A stretch of 64,000 nucleotides of DNA from Anastrepha obliqua (taxonomy: Eukaryota > Arthropoda > Insecta > Diptera > Tephritidae), in the NCBI RefSeq assembly GCF_027943255.1, contig NC_072893.1, forward strand, positions 131,005,784 through 131,069,783, given 5' to 3'. The position numbers were made by a program, and so were the translations under genes. A model generated the notes under the pieces. The model did no database searches and had not been told where the DNA came from. It worked only from the letters and a program-made list of their open reading frames with translations. Below, one piece after another: positions 42,575-56,800 of the stretch (within the stretch, counting starts at the first letter, position 1; each line of letters starts with the position of its first letter).

Positions 42575-45500
42575 ATGAATGTCCGTCTCCTAAATGTGTC
42601 TTGCAAATGGCAGCGGCTTGGTTGCTTCGCCCAACGTGTCTACTATCAACCGAATGCACCAACATGTGGTTATGCAATAGGAGCAACAAGGAAGTCGCTG
42701 CATCAAACAGTAGCGAGCGGCTGGGATGTGCCTTTATATAAATGGAATATCCACCAAAAGTATGTCCATAGTGGCTATGCTTCCGTAAGTAAAGCAGCTC
42801 CAGTTGCAAAAGCGCCCGCCATGGTGACGCTTTTGGAAAAGTTAGTAGCGCAACATCAAACCTCTGGAGAACTCAACTTTGAGTTATGCGATAAAGTAAT
42901 CACACAATTGGAGCGTAATCCGCATGTTTACAACCAACTACTAAGCAGCGAACAGGCGCATTTTCTGCTACACGCTTGCGGTACTCTGCTGCCGATGCGA
43001 CCAAGCAACACGCGTTTGGAACTATTCCAGCGTCTTTGGTCCTATTTGGCACAAAATTCAAAGTTGACTGCGTCAGACTATGTCACTTGGCTGCAAGTTC
43101 TACAACACAATCGTGCGCCACTTGCTGATTTTCGTGCATTTCTGCAAGAGTTTAATAACCTAAACAGCAAAATCGAATTTGCGCTGCCAGAAATCTATGC
43201 TGAACTACTGGGCACAGCTTGTGGAACCGGAGACATGCAACAGGCGACCGAGTTGTTGGCTGAAATGCGCGATCATGCATTTCCCCTAACAGAGCGTCAT
43301 TTTAACTCACTACTGTTCGGACACGCGCGCAATCACGACCTGGCTGGTTGTCGCGCTGTGCTTGACAACATGCTCGCTGCGGGTATTATGCCTAGTGCAG
43401 AAACGCAGTCTTTGCTAGTGTCTGCGTATTTGGAAAATGATGCGCCCGCAAAAGCAATGGAAGTGTTGAACAAATTTCATGGTAAATTTCAGGCAGCACA
43501 AGTCGTGCGTATGCTGCGCAGTCTCCTGTACATTGAAAGACAGCAAGATGAAGAAATGATAAAGCAATTAGTACAGGAATTGCCGAGCGATTTCGCGGAA
43601 GGTACAGAAGTGGCATTGCCACTGCGACACTTATGCATCGAACTGCTGCACAACGGGTAATTGCAATAAAATAAATGAATTTAATTTTGTTATTATGCAA
43701 TATTGATTTTTGCAGCAAACTGCCTTCGGTGAACATCATCATCTCTAGCTTGCCTACGCCGCGATTCTACGAAAACCAAAACATTGATACCTTTGGGGTC
43801 TTTCTGCTACAAGAACTATTCCGCAAAAAGTTTAATGCTTCGCAGATAATCGAAGTTGCCAAAATGCTCCAAGGCAGCGGCAAGAACAGTCGCGCGTTGC
43901 ACATATCCACAGAGATAGCACTACGACGCGACACTGAAATGGCGTTACCCTTTCTAGAAGCGCTATCTCAGCTAGAGCCATTGCGTCCCCACTATTTTTG
44001 GCCACTGCTTTTGCATAATCATCGGCAGTCAGGTGAGGCTGGTGTGCTGAGTGTTTTAAAGCAAATGAAATCTTTAAATGTGGCTTGTGATCGCGAAACT
44101 ATCGCTCTTTACACATTACCCCTTTTACCATTGACCCTCAAACAACCCGAACAAACAATGAAATCACTAGATGAAGTAGGCATCAAGCCCTCTTTAGCGT
44201 TGATTGAAATAATAATGTATTTACTAATCCGTCAAAGGCTTGAAGCGGCGAATGATTTACTGGAACTATATCCCACCAAAATGGCAGTTGAACAGCTAGT
44301 TCCCACACTGGCAAATGCCGCTGTAAACGTACGCGCCACAAAGCGTTATCAACAGTACGTCAAGCTGCTTGCAGCTTTATCGAAGAAGAACGAGAATCGC
44401 AAAGTTGACTGGATCGGACAACTATTGTTGAGCATGGTGCAAGGGCAAATGCGCCTGCGCAGCGATCTGAGATCAGTAAAACGCTTCGTTGATGAAATGG
44501 TCAAATTTGGTTTGGTGATATCACCCGCTGCAGCGAATGCCACAGTGACAGCGTTAGAAGAACAAATAAAATCAGAGGTGAACTTAACTTCCATCAAGGA
44601 GGCGTTGCACAAAATTACTGATTACAATGTAGTGCTGCCGCAAAATGTTGCAGCTGGTGATACAAGTGGCGCCACTCCCTCGTTTGTAAAGCATCCGCGC
44701 GACATGACGCTAGAAGAGCTGGAATATCATCTAGTTGAATTGGAAGGGAAAGGAATGAATGCCCGAGGCGTGCTGCGAAGACTTTTGCAGTTATACGTTC
44801 GTGACGGCCAGTTAGAGCGCGCATTAGAAATTAAAGATAAATGTGACAAGCTGCAGGTGCAAGTGAGCGCCGGTATGTTGGCCAGTACGCTGGATCTTTA
44901 CATTAAACTGAAAGATCTGCCCAACGCTGAGAAGAGCCTGAAGGGACTGCAGCAAGAGTTTCCAGGTGCGCAAAATTATTGAAACAAATCGCATTACTTA
45001 TAATCTAATCATTTTACTCTTGTAGATTTTTCCTTAGACGAACATAAGTTCATTGATTTTGCAACCCTGTTAGTACACAACAAGCAGTTAGATGTGGCGA
45101 AGGAAATGCTACAAACACGCGCCACAAAGCAGCGGATCTATGGTGGCGATTATGTAATTAAAAATGTATGGAATTTTCTTTCTACTGTGGCACAGTTCGC
45201 CGCGGAAATGCCCAATCTAGAGCCGGAACGCAATTTGACACGCGAACACTTTCACTTCCTACAAAAGTTGCGCTACTGCAATGCCCACAACAGCGTTTTG
45301 GGTCCGATTGTGCGTGAGCGTTTACTACGCGGGGACATCAACGCCGCCGTGGCAGATTTTCAAAAACTCGCCGAGCAGTACAAACATACACCACTCCAAT
45401 TCGAGCTGCTATCATTGCTGGTGCGGCTGAGTAACGGTATTGAACCAGAAGTTACGCAATATAACGGCGTGAATGGCGAAGAAGCCCAACAGCTCTTGAA

Positions 45501-45939
45501 CGAAGTGACGAATACCATTTCCAAAGTTCATGGCGTTATGAATATGAACAGCGGATTATTGCTGGCCTTCGCCGAATCCGGTACAGACAATCAGCTACGT
45601 CGCTTGCTCATCAGTCCGGAATTTCGCATCAATGAACAATTGCTGCTAAAAAATTGTGAGTATTTGGGCGAAGAAGGCGCTGTGGCCACCTTACTACGCT
45701 TGGCGCGTGGTGCACGCGGTTTCGGACGTACTATTGACGAACAAAACATCTACAACATGCTGCTGACGCACTTCTCCAAAGCGAATAATTATCCAGCCGC
45801 ATTGGATCTGTATGAGCGTCTGGAGGCAGATGACGATTTGAAAATATCACAAGAGTTCTTGCGAAATTTAGTGCATTTGCTGCGTGTCAATAATGTCGAA
45901 ATACCTAGCAAAGTGGCGTTGCGCGCGCAGATTATATAG
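42575..45939 (+). CDS. LRPPRC2: LRPPRC-like mitochondrial pentatricopeptide-repeat protein
   Basis: Three exons: 42575-43656, 43716-44965 and 45026-45939, in phase, giving 1081 residues. The N-terminus (MNVRLLNVSCKWQRLGCFAQ) is basic and hydroxylated with few acidic residues, as in mitochondrial presequences. Helical PPR units are visible, for example residues about 210-300 (DMQQATELLAEMRDHAFPLT, ERHFNSLLFGHARNHDLAGC, AVLDNMLAAGIMPSAETQSL). The family binds and stabilises mitochondrial mRNAs. Flies have two relatives, bsf and LRPPRC2. I prefer LRPPRC2 because its fly locus, from memory, is close to that of O-fut2, the neighbour here. AATAAA is at 45978-45983. Confidence 0.85.
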
Positions 45940-45977
45940 TGAACAGCGTACGACAGTTTAGTTATGTAAAGTAAATT

Positions 45978-45983
45978 AATAAA
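45978..45983 (+). terminator. PPR-gene polyadenylation signal
   Basis: AATAAA 39 nt after the stop codon. It gives a short 3' UTR; a further candidate is at about 46072. Confidence 0.6.
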
Positions 45984-47582
45984 CACATAAATACATTTGC
46001 GGTTTAGTTGTAGGCCACGAGTATAAAACTCTACGCCAAGCTGAGAAACATGAAGGCATTTTGAAGTAGTAAATAAAAGGCAAATGAATTGTTATTTGTA
46101 TTACTTAAATTAATTTTATTTTCTAGCAATTAAATGCTAAAATATACAACAGCGCAAATACACATTTCCTTACTATTGTAAACTTTCGTGGACATCCGAG
46201 TGGATGGGCGTGCGTTCTATATATTTACCAGCAATTTTGATTTTTGTATGTAGTACTCGTATGTGTAATACGGTAATTATTTCAAACCATAAATTAAGGT
46301 TGTCATTTTAACTACAGGAAAGAAATCAACAAACGTACGAGGAGCAAGGAACGTAATGGCTAAACGTTGTGGCATAATTTTTAAGAAGTCTCAAGTTTGA
46401 AAATGTATTAAGTAATAAACGAAAAACAAAAAACGAAAAAATAAAGAACGGAACAAGAATTGAAGCAAAATTAAAGGTAATTGGAATAATTTGTAGTTGT
46501 AAAAAATGCAATTTGTTGTTTTTGAAATTCGTAAATCCATTAAGTAACAATATTTTATAACTTTACATGACTGTTACACTTACATAAACACATATGTAAG
46601 TAGCACTATCCTAATTATATATATTATATAATAATTTTCAGCACATTTTACTTAATCTTTACTAATTTATTTATTATTTCATTATTAGATGTAAATTTTT
46701 CTTTATATTTCGTGCTTTTCTTATATAATTTCCCAATAAATGTTTATGTTAGTAATATCACTCAATGCACTCACCACAATTTTCTCCATTTTTGTTTTTT
46801 CTCTTTTTTCCTTTTTGGTTCGAATTTTAATTATTTATGTATATCTAGCATATTTATATATTTATATCTAGGTATTTGTGGAAAATTTGATAGTTAAATA
46901 TATATATATCTAATAATTTTGCATTGCCTTAATGGCTGAGCGTAGTATCATACATAAAAACATAAGAATTTTATAATTCGAATTACATATAAGGTTAATA
47001 AGTTGTTAGTAGTTAGTTATTAAATGTTATTTGTGTGAAGAAAAATTCTTTGTTTTTTTTCTGTAAATTTGGTTGAAAAAATGTTAATCACAGCGTGTTG
47101 TAATGAGTATGATTATTATCGGTATTGTGTAAAAAAGTTATGAACTAAATTATAATTTGCCTTAAAAAAATGCACAAGGTTTCCGTGAAGCGAATAACTC
47201 TGGTTTTACTAAGTATTTAAATTCCAAAACCAAAAGCTTTTTAAGGAATTCTATTTAACAAAATCTTAAACAATTATATGTTCATATTTAAGTTATTGGA
47301 TAACCCTCAGGTTATATTGCTGAACTGAAGTTTCCGAAACTTATTTCAGTTTAAGTTTTTTTTCTTTATTTTTTAATTATTTTATAAAAATTAAATCATA
47401 TTTCTTTAACAAACTCGTGAATAATAGAATGATCCAAAGAAAAAAAAATATGCTCTACCATTTATCTTTTTATTGCTTCTCAGCATAATAAAGCATAAAT
47501 TGTGCCAGCCAGTTTGATGTATTTATGAAAAAAGAGAGTAAATGGATTTTTTGTATGTCTCTATTTTACAATACTATTTTTT
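45984..47582. other. AT-rich intergenic DNA
   Basis: No coding signal. Poly-T and AT tracts only. Confidence 0.4.
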
Positions 47583-47862
47583 GGCCGCCGTGGCTGAATG
47601 GGTTGGGGCTTGACTACCATTCGGAGCTGCACGTGCTCGAAACCCCGGGCAGGAGTCACCAAATGATAGAAAATGTTGTTTACAATAGTGGTCGCCCCTC
47701 GACAGGCTATGGCAAACCTACGAGTGTTTCTACCATGAAAAGGCTCCTAATAAAAAACTATCTGCCGTTCGGAGTCGACTTAGAGCTGGAACAACATCAC
47801 ACCACAAATAGGAGGAGCTCGGCCAAACGCCTAACTGAAGTATACGCGCCAATTATTTATTT
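47583..47862 (+). mobile_element. SINE-like repeat with tRNA-type head
   Basis: Starts GGCCGCCGTGGCTGAATGGG (A-box-like TGGCTGAATGG) and continues to GTGCTCGAAACCCC (B-box-like) and a GTCACCA end, about 80 bp in total, like a tRNA gene. A body follows with GACAGGCTATGGCAAACCTA, CTGCCGTTCGGAGTC and AGGAGGAGCTCGGCCAAACG, and an ATTATTTATTTT tail. I recall this body as abundant in tephritid genomes. No clear target duplication was found. A (CATA)n microsatellite (47868-47891) follows directly. Confidence 0.6.
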
Positions 47863-47867
47863 TAATA

Positions 47868-47891
47868 TACATACATACATACATACATACA
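47868..47891. repeat. (CATA)n microsatellite
   Basis: About six perfect CATA units after the SINE-like tail, which may have served as the seed. Confidence 0.8.
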
Positions 47892-50800
47892 TGCATATTT
47901 AAAGCAAGTGAATTTTGATACCTCAAGAACAAAAAACACAAACCGGCTAATGGGCACAAATAAACAAAGTATTTATTTTCATGTTGTCAAAAAAACGTAC
48001 GTCAAATACTTACTCCTCTTTGTTTAATACACTTTGGTCATTGCTATCTGGCTCACTTTATATCAATACACTACCATATGGAACTATTTTAAAACATTAT
48101 GAACAGTCTAAGCTGTCAAATATTGCTAAAATGTAAAAGGGCCTCTTCTAGCATTATTTGACACATTTTTTCTATGCAGAACGCTAAACATTTATTTCCC
48201 CCTCAAGGCGATTCCACACCCCAAAAGTACCTACCTAAGGTTGTTGTTGTTGTACCACTCCTAAACTTTTTTTGCAGAATATTGATTAATTGCTGTTTTT
48301 GTTGTTATAGCAGTTCAAAGCAAAAACAACAACAATGTTGATGAGTCTGGATACCTGCTGGAGTGCATCCATAAAGGTATGTTATAGTAGAATAACAATG
48401 TTAGTAGTAAACCACAATATTCAATAAAAATGAAATCGTCCCTACCGCAGTTTAGTTTAAGAAATGAGTAAGTAATAAAATAGTTACAATCTCGAACAAA
48501 AATTATTTTGTATTTTCCACTCAAATATGTTTACCGAAACGCCTAGGGATTATTGTAAGTATTTAACAGTAGTCAAGTTTTTTGAAAAGTGTCTTAAATT
48601 CGTTGTTTTACCAAGGGTTTCCAAAATTTTCATTTGAGAGTGTGTTCCAGTTGTCACTAAGTGGCTGAACCAGGTCGCTTAAAATTTAAATTGCACATTT
48701 TTCTTTATTAAAAGCTGCGCGGCAAAATAAAAATGTGTCAAAAATAAATATTGGAAATTTAATTTTGAAATAATAATCAAGTTTTTTAAATATCATATGT
48801 ATATTCGACATTCAATGATTGCATCAGTCAAACGCTTTAGGGTCTTTATAAATAACTGTAAAAATCAAAAATCTGCATTGGCGATTATCGGTAAATGAAA
48901 ATTGTGTACTTATCTGAGAGAACGATTTGGAAAATATTGGCAGAGAATGACCAAACTTTGGCTTCGGTCATGTTCGACCATAAAAGTTCGATTCGATTTC
49001 GTTACTCTCAAAAGAAAATCCGAACTTTGACCGAAAATCTCTTAACTTTTATGCGTTCAGAAAAAATTCAAAACAGCCTTTGGATTTTGCATGATAACGA
49101 TATGATTGCAAGTAACATTGAAAAAATATTTTTCATTAAATAAAGAATTGGAAACTTTTCTGAATGAATATTTGCTGCTCCCAAAAAATTTTAACAATAT
49201 TGGATACTGTATCGAATTCCACATTTTCTGTTAAAAAAAATGCTTTAAAATATCTAACGCCATATACTCCAAACAGGGGTTACAGGAACCTATGTATGTA
49301 CATATGTATGTACGTATTGTAAGCAATTGTTCCGTGCTGAACACCGATAGTCGACGCCGCTTGCAAGGTAAGAAGACCGATAAGCTTTTTTTCTTGATTT
49401 ATAATAATAATTATATAAAATTACTCAACTATGAGTATTAAATATTTACTATATGTATGAAAGTAAAACTCATGTAAATAAGTTTTTTTTTGGTATTTTA
49501 ACAAAGTGTATCTTGAGAGCTGAAATTTATGTGATTGAAACTTTGGCGCCTTTTTTGCTTTTTTTTGCTTTTTTTGCTTTTTTATTAATAAAAATACTCA
49601 ATTTTGAGAGTCATTGGTTGTTTATTACTTGTTTGGTTCGGCCTTTTGGTCGATCTCCAATTATTAGCATATTACAAACACAAAAAACAGTTCTTTTAAT
49701 TCAAAGAAAATTGCTGGCCAATTGTAAAATAAAAAGATGACTCATTTTTTTTTTGTTTTTTTTTTTTTATTTATTTATTAATCAATTAAATACAATAATT
49801 ATTTATTTATTACTTAGCATTTGACTTTTGTTAAAGAACATTCACACCCATTCACTGTTCAACCTCAGGCACCCATTTCCATTTACACATTCATACATTG
49901 CACTCAAATTTGCGGAACATTCATACTCACCCACACACGAACACACAAGCGCGTAGTTAACGCAGACATACATATGTACCTAGAAAAATTCACATCGATA
50001 AAGAATTAAATTCTAGCTTTAGTTTGCAATTCATTTTTGTTTTCGCTTTTGCAGTTCAGTTACATTTTTGTATATGTATGTATTAATATAGATATATATT
50101 TTTTTATTTTACCTTTTCTACACTTTTAATGTTTTTTTATAGTTTTTGCATTATTTTGTAGGTTTTTTTGCTGTTTTTTTGTTGTTATTGTTTTGTTAGG
50201 ATTTTTATTTTATTTTTTAACACTATGCCTTTGTAGAGATATATACATATGTGAAACTCAAGCGTTTGTTCATTAATTCTTCAACATTTTTAATTACTTG
50301 TAACTGCAAGCTGTATACCATCTTTCGTAGTTTTCACTCATTTTTTAATGAATTTAAGTGCTGTTTTATACCAAAATAAATTACATGGTTGCAACGCAAA
50401 TCGTCTTATACATACATATAGTACATATGTATGTACTAATTATTTAGGTAGCTATATATGTATATAAATAAAGCGTGTATTTGGGTATTTTGTTGTTTAT
50501 ATATACATAAAAATATATATTTGTATGTATATATGAATGCATGTATGTGTGTATGTGTTTATATTGTTGGGAGTGTGGTACAATATATTTCCCTATTTTT
50601 AGTTTTATTTCGTAAACTTTACACTTTGTTTTCTGTATTTTCACAATGTTTACGTTTATTTTACAAGAGCTTTTATATTCAACTTTTGCTGGACTTTGTT
50701 TTGAATCACATAATTATAAAACATGCATCTATTTTTGTTTTTTGTTTTTGCTTAGAATTGAAAATTCAAAATTTCTCTTTTTATTAATTCTTTAAATATA

Positions 50801-53800
50801 TAAATGAAATTCGCAATACTTTTTATAAATTGTACAATATTTTTTATTTATTTCTAGGTTTGGGCGTAAACAAAATATTTAGTGGAAGCAGCTTAGGCAC
50901 GAAGGCACTGCTGTATTTCGGAACATAGTTTTGAATTCCCTATTTCGTTGACCTCTACGAAAGCACATTTTCGCCTTGCAAAATTTTGAGAATCGTGAAT
51001 TTAAAAATTTACTATTTTGAGCGAATTTACTATAAGAAAGATAAAAGTTTAGAAACTCCTTATGGCTCTCCACATTGACGAGAGCTTCGCTGCCACAGCT
51101 TGTTGGCATTAAATTTACAATCTTAGAATTCTATTATATTTATATATGTAAATGTTTATACTGTATGTATGTTTATTTGTATGTATGTATGTATGTAACC
51201 AACGTTTTTATAATTATCAATAAATTTGCATTTGATGAAATATTCTTAAAATTATTTTTTCTTATTATTATTTGTATTAACGTTTACACCGCCCATTTTT
51301 GATACCGTATATATATATATTTTTTTTTGATTGTAGTTCATCCATAAAAATTCTTGCTTAAGCAAATGCATCCTGCAGCTGCAGTTTTTACTTAAAACAC
51401 ACTAAAACTGCTAAACAGAGCGCTAAATGCGTGCAACAGCTGAACAACCAGCGCAATACAAAAAACAAAAAAAAAAATAAATAAAATTTAATTAAAAAAA
51501 ATTAATTGAAAAATAAAAACAAAAAAAAAATTCTGTTGAATAAAATAAAAATTCAATAAAAACAAAATAAAAATTTATTGAAAAAAGACTGAAAATAAAA
51601 AAACAATTATAAATTAAAGAAAACATAAAAAGAATATAAAAGAAATTAAATTGATTTAAGCCCAACAAGACATAAGAAATGTAGCCAAAATTAAAAAAAA
51701 AATTCAAAACTTAAAAAATTGATAAGATGTAAATATAATAAAAAAAGGGAACTTTAAAATTAAAAATACTAAAAAAAATTTGAAAAATTGAAGAAAGCAA
51801 TAAAAAGTTTTTTATTTAATTAAAAAAGGGCGAAATAAATATGCAAGAAAACAATTTTTTTAAAGATGAAGAAAATAAAATTTAATTAAATTGAAAAATT
51901 AATAATGTCAAAATTAAGTTGAAAAAGAACTGTAAGAAAATTTAAATTGAAGAAATTTTTGAAATTTAAATTACGAAATCCGAAATGAAAAAAGAGAAAA
52001 ATAAATAAGCAATTTCAATACAAGTAAAAGTTTTTTAAAAGAACGTACTTAAATTTGAAAAGAAATACTGTTAATTAAAATTGAAACTCGACCGACATCT
52101 TGTTGCAACTCACTTATCAAGCATACATTTTTTATAACACATTTCGCTTACAACAAAACAAAAACCTACTAACGTATTTAAGTTATTTTATTTCTATATT
52201 TAATATTAATGCTAATGTTTATTTTCTCATGTTCGTCTTTATACAACTCAAGTACACTCAGACTCAGGCGTATATGGATGGAGTGTGTATGTGTATGTGT
52301 TTTGCTTAAAGTTTAAACTGTACATTCTATGTGCAACCCACGTGACAATGCAACTATAACGAGCATAATGCACAGTTTTTGCTATTTCATTTCAAAAACA
52401 GAAACCATTTTTTTATTTTAATTTTTTTGCAGAATTTTTTAAACTCATTAGTCACCAGCAAATTTTGCAAGGAACCACATACGTAAAATGGCAAACATTA
52501 GCAAAAGGCGGAAAAGCAAATGGGATGAGCCTTGATGTTACAATTATTTAGCAAATGCGTCCTGAAAGTTTTTTAGAATACATTTTTTTGTTAAAATATA
52601 AAATGTAATTCGAAAATGTAAATTGCTTAATTGAAATCAAAACTAAGTGGAACTATACACAAAAAAAAAAAAATAAAAAAATTTCAAATAAAAAAAATAC
52701 TGAAAGCAGTTAAGATAAAAGTTTTAATATTAATAAATTACCCTGAGCCATATTTTTGCTAGTTTTAATAATACAAAATTCTCTTGCTGCGTGTTTGTAA
52801 TTAAATATATGTATGTATGTATGTACATATGGAACACTCTCAAGAATAAATGATATGCAAATTGTGTAGTAAACCAATAAACAACAGATATATAACAACA
52901 GTTGGTAAGTCCTTGCCAAAGCATTGTCAAACTGGTAATTTACGTGGAAACACCCAAAAGGCAACAACAATAACGTTTTTTCTTAGCTGAATTGATATAT
53001 GCTTTAAATCAATTTAACTAATATTTGAGTGATTTATACCTGGTGCGTGCTTCGCTACCGGAATTGCCCCGCATTTATATGCTGACAAGAGCTGTCACTT
53101 CTCCAGCAGCGATCTCAACAAAACTAAATAAACAGTTAATAAAAGTATAAAAGCAACAACTCTTGTTTGTTCCGATTTTCGTGGCTGCAGAACTTTTGCT
53201 AAGGATGTTTTTGGATGCCTTAGAGCAAGCAAATAAACTTTAATTTTTTTAAAGCATTTATTGCATTCCAGTCCATTATTGCTGCCAAGAAATGCGTAGA
53301 CTTCCGCAAATGCTGTTAACTTTTATTTTTTTGTTGGGTAGGAAACATTGCAGTTTATTTATTTCTTTTTTTTTTTATTTTGTGATATACAAGTATGTAT
53401 CATATTTAATATGCTGATTTACGTACGAAAAATTACATATTTACATCTGTGTGAATGTAGCGTGTGCTATGTAACGCTATATTTGTATGTATGTAGCAAT
53501 GGCTGTGTGTTTGTATTTGAGTGTGTGTATGTAAATACAAATGTATGTTTCCATGTTTTGTATGCGCTGGCGTCCTTTAGAAAATTCCTATGAATTTCAT
53601 ATTAAAAATAAAAATATAAATGAAAAAATGACTACGATACAATTTTATACAAAGTCTCTATTTAGTATTCATTAAAATAATTACATATATTTTTAAATTT
53701 AAGCAAATAGCATATTTTTGATTAATGCATTTTATTTTACTATATACATGTGCACACATACCTCTTGGTAGATGGCACACATACATATGCATTTTTATAT

Positions 53801-56800
53801 TACTTATAAGTCGTTTCAAATATTTTGCGGTTTTTCAGTGTAATATTTTTATATTGCCATACATTTTATAAGCAATTAATTTAGCATGATTTTAATCAGG
53901 CTTTGACATCGCTGCCAAAGCAGAAAATATCGGCTGCTATAATTCAAGAGTTCCGTACCGTAAATTCATAATTTTTTACTTTATTTTAATTTCGAAAATT
54001 TTGCACGCTATGCTAAATACACCGTAGAAAAATTTTCCCATAGATTTTAACGCAGTAATTAATTTAGTATGTTACTTTTTTACAAATAAATTCTCTTTAG
54101 GCTTGTGTTTTTAAATTCTTTATAAATTTTTTTGTTTTGGTTTTTGATTCCTTAAATTTTAAACATTAACCAGCCGCAGACGCGCGCTAATGCATACGTA
54201 GTTTTTTCTTTTTGTCTTTAGAATTTAAAATGGATTCTATGTTTTTCAATTGCATAACTACATTGATTGAGTTAATTACAATAACTTATCCGAAAATTTA
54301 TTCAAATGCTATCTACCTAATGCGGCGCTACCTTAATTGCTACGTTCTTTTATTTTTGTTATCATTATTTTACCTTTGCAATGAAATATTTGCTGTAGCC
54401 AAGTTTTTTGTAGTAAGTCTCTTTTGTGTACTTTATATGTATGTACATACATATTTTAATATATATTAAATTTCGGTATGTACAAGTTGGAAGATAATAT
54501 ATTGCGTAGAAATTTGGAATAGTTGCATTTTGGATTTATTTAAATAACTAACAAATGCATTTTTTCCTTTATGCTTTAAAAAAACGTAAACAGTTTGTGT
54601 AATCGTAATTCCTTTTGATACGTATTTATTATGTGTCTGCATGCTTCGTACAATATACATATTAATCCATTTAAGTGAATTGCAATAAAGTAGCTAATTT
54701 TTCTTCAAAACATTTTCTATACATTAGCAAGAAGTGAAAGATAAGTTCAAGTGGTATAAATATTCAATACAATTGCTACAACTGCTAAGAGATTTGAAAT
54801 ATAAATTACATCACACAGCAGAAAAAAATGTATTCTTACGGCGTAAACATAAATACAGTTTTATAGTTTTTTTAGCAATTTAAGTAAACACTATTCTATT
54901 AACTAAATTAGTGGAATCCGTGGAGTTCTGATAAAACAACTTCTTTAACTTTAGCTATTTTTGCTTTTAGTTCTATAAATCCCGATATTTAACATTTCTT
55001 ATAAACATTTATTAGGATAGATTCTTATGCTACAGATATGAATGGTTTAAATATTGCATTAGAACTCTGCAATTTAATGCTTGCGCGCTAAAGAGTGATA
55101 ACTCTAATTAAGTTGTTTTGTCAAAAGTCTACAGAAATGTAAGTATGTATGTGTTATGCAATGATTGCATTCCTCGAGCTTAGTAGCGTTCCAAGCGGTG
55201 CTATACAAGCGAATTTGCAAACGCTTAAGTCATACATTTATTTGGTGCTACAAAAATCCTTTGAACAAGTGGCCAAGTCATGCGATATGGTCATATGGAA
55301 GCGATGGTACTCGCTATGCGAACTCAAACGCTTTATAGTATAAGCTTCGAAACGCTCACTAGGCGCTGGATTTCACATAATTTGTTTTTAATCGACAAGG
55401 AGCCAATTTTTCAATGAAAGTTTAACACTTCCTACCAAATAGACTTTCCTGATTTAGTCTAGTTTTCAAATTCACCACAATTAAACTGATGAAAAGTAAC
55501 GCTACCCTTTTCAAATACTAATTAATAACTTACTAAGAAGCGAAGCTATAACTATCAAGGCAACAACAACAGCGTTGCGCATATACTCCAACGACAGTTG
55601 GGATCCATCCGAATTAAAGCCCGGCCAGAACTTGTTACTTCAACAGCATTGGCATGGTGAGTGTTTTATGCTTTTGGCACAACAACTGCATATGTGCGTA
55701 TGCCATCACTATTGGAGAATTTCCCGAAAGTGTTATATATTACTATAACAACACTGTGGGGGTCTATGCTACAGGTTTTATATCCTATCAAGGACAACCA
55801 CTCCACTCCTATAGCATTCTCCCAAAAGTTTCTATGCTGTTGTAATAGCAACAACAATAGCAAGAATATCTGTAACAAACACCGAAAAGTATAGTTGATT
55901 GGGTTAAGCGGCAGCCACAAATGTCTATTGTATAGCATTTTTAAGTAATTTTCTAATAAATTCTGTATATATGCGGCAATGATAGACAAAATTAACATTT
56001 GGCCTACACTTTAGTCACAAAAAATGCAATCACGCTTTTCTACAAATGATATTAATTCTTTTTTTGTATTTAATTAGATCGAAAATAGATAAAAAAATAC
56101 GCAGTTTACAAAAATAAAACGAAAAATTAATGCCGTTAATTAAATAAATGAATGAAAATAAAAATATTCAACACTAACTACACTAACACTTACTAAATTT
56201 TATTAATACATAGTATGCAAGCGCTATAAATAAGCTCATTTCAATTATTAACGCTTTCAAAAAAAAAGTTCAGTTTTAATCAATTTTAACCGTTCGTATT
56301 TCAACAGGCATTAGAGCTTAACGTAGCCGTTGCTCGCTAAGCTGTGCTTTTTTCTTCTTTTAATTTAAATAACCTTAAAATACTTATAAAGTATTTACAT
56401 GCATATGTGGAGGTTAATTCATTACTCGTGTTTTTTCTTCTTGAATTTTGGTTGGTTTTTTTTTCAGGGTTTAGTTAGTAATAAATAAGCTTTAATATCG
56501 CGTGACTTCTTGCCGTTGTTATGCATTTAAATATATTTTTTGTTTTTGTTTAATGTGAGCGGCGTGTGTGATTGTGAATATTGTTGACCAGGTGAGGCAT
56601 GTTTTTTCCCTTTTATTTATTTTTTCTGCGTGTGTGTTTATGCACTATTTAACCAGTCCAGTTACTTTGCTATTCTACTTATTAGTTCACTTTTTGTTTG
56701 TTTGCGCTGCCCCCTTGTTTGCCCACAAGTGATTAATCTCACTTGCTCATGACGCCTTGCTGCATTCGGGCTTGTTCAATGTTTAACAGCCCAAAACTTC

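Noticed and set aside
48895..49143. Open frame with a WILHDND-like motif
   Set aside because: It vaguely resembles a mariner HHDN block, but no flanking motif or terminal repeat supports it.
53030..53150. Less AT-rich patch open in one frame (..LPELPRIYMLTRAVTSP..)
   Set aside because: No acceptor site, no start codon and no recognised homology.
55149..55343. 64-codon frame with protein-like composition
   Set aside because: No homology recognised and no splice context; kept only as a less AT-rich island.
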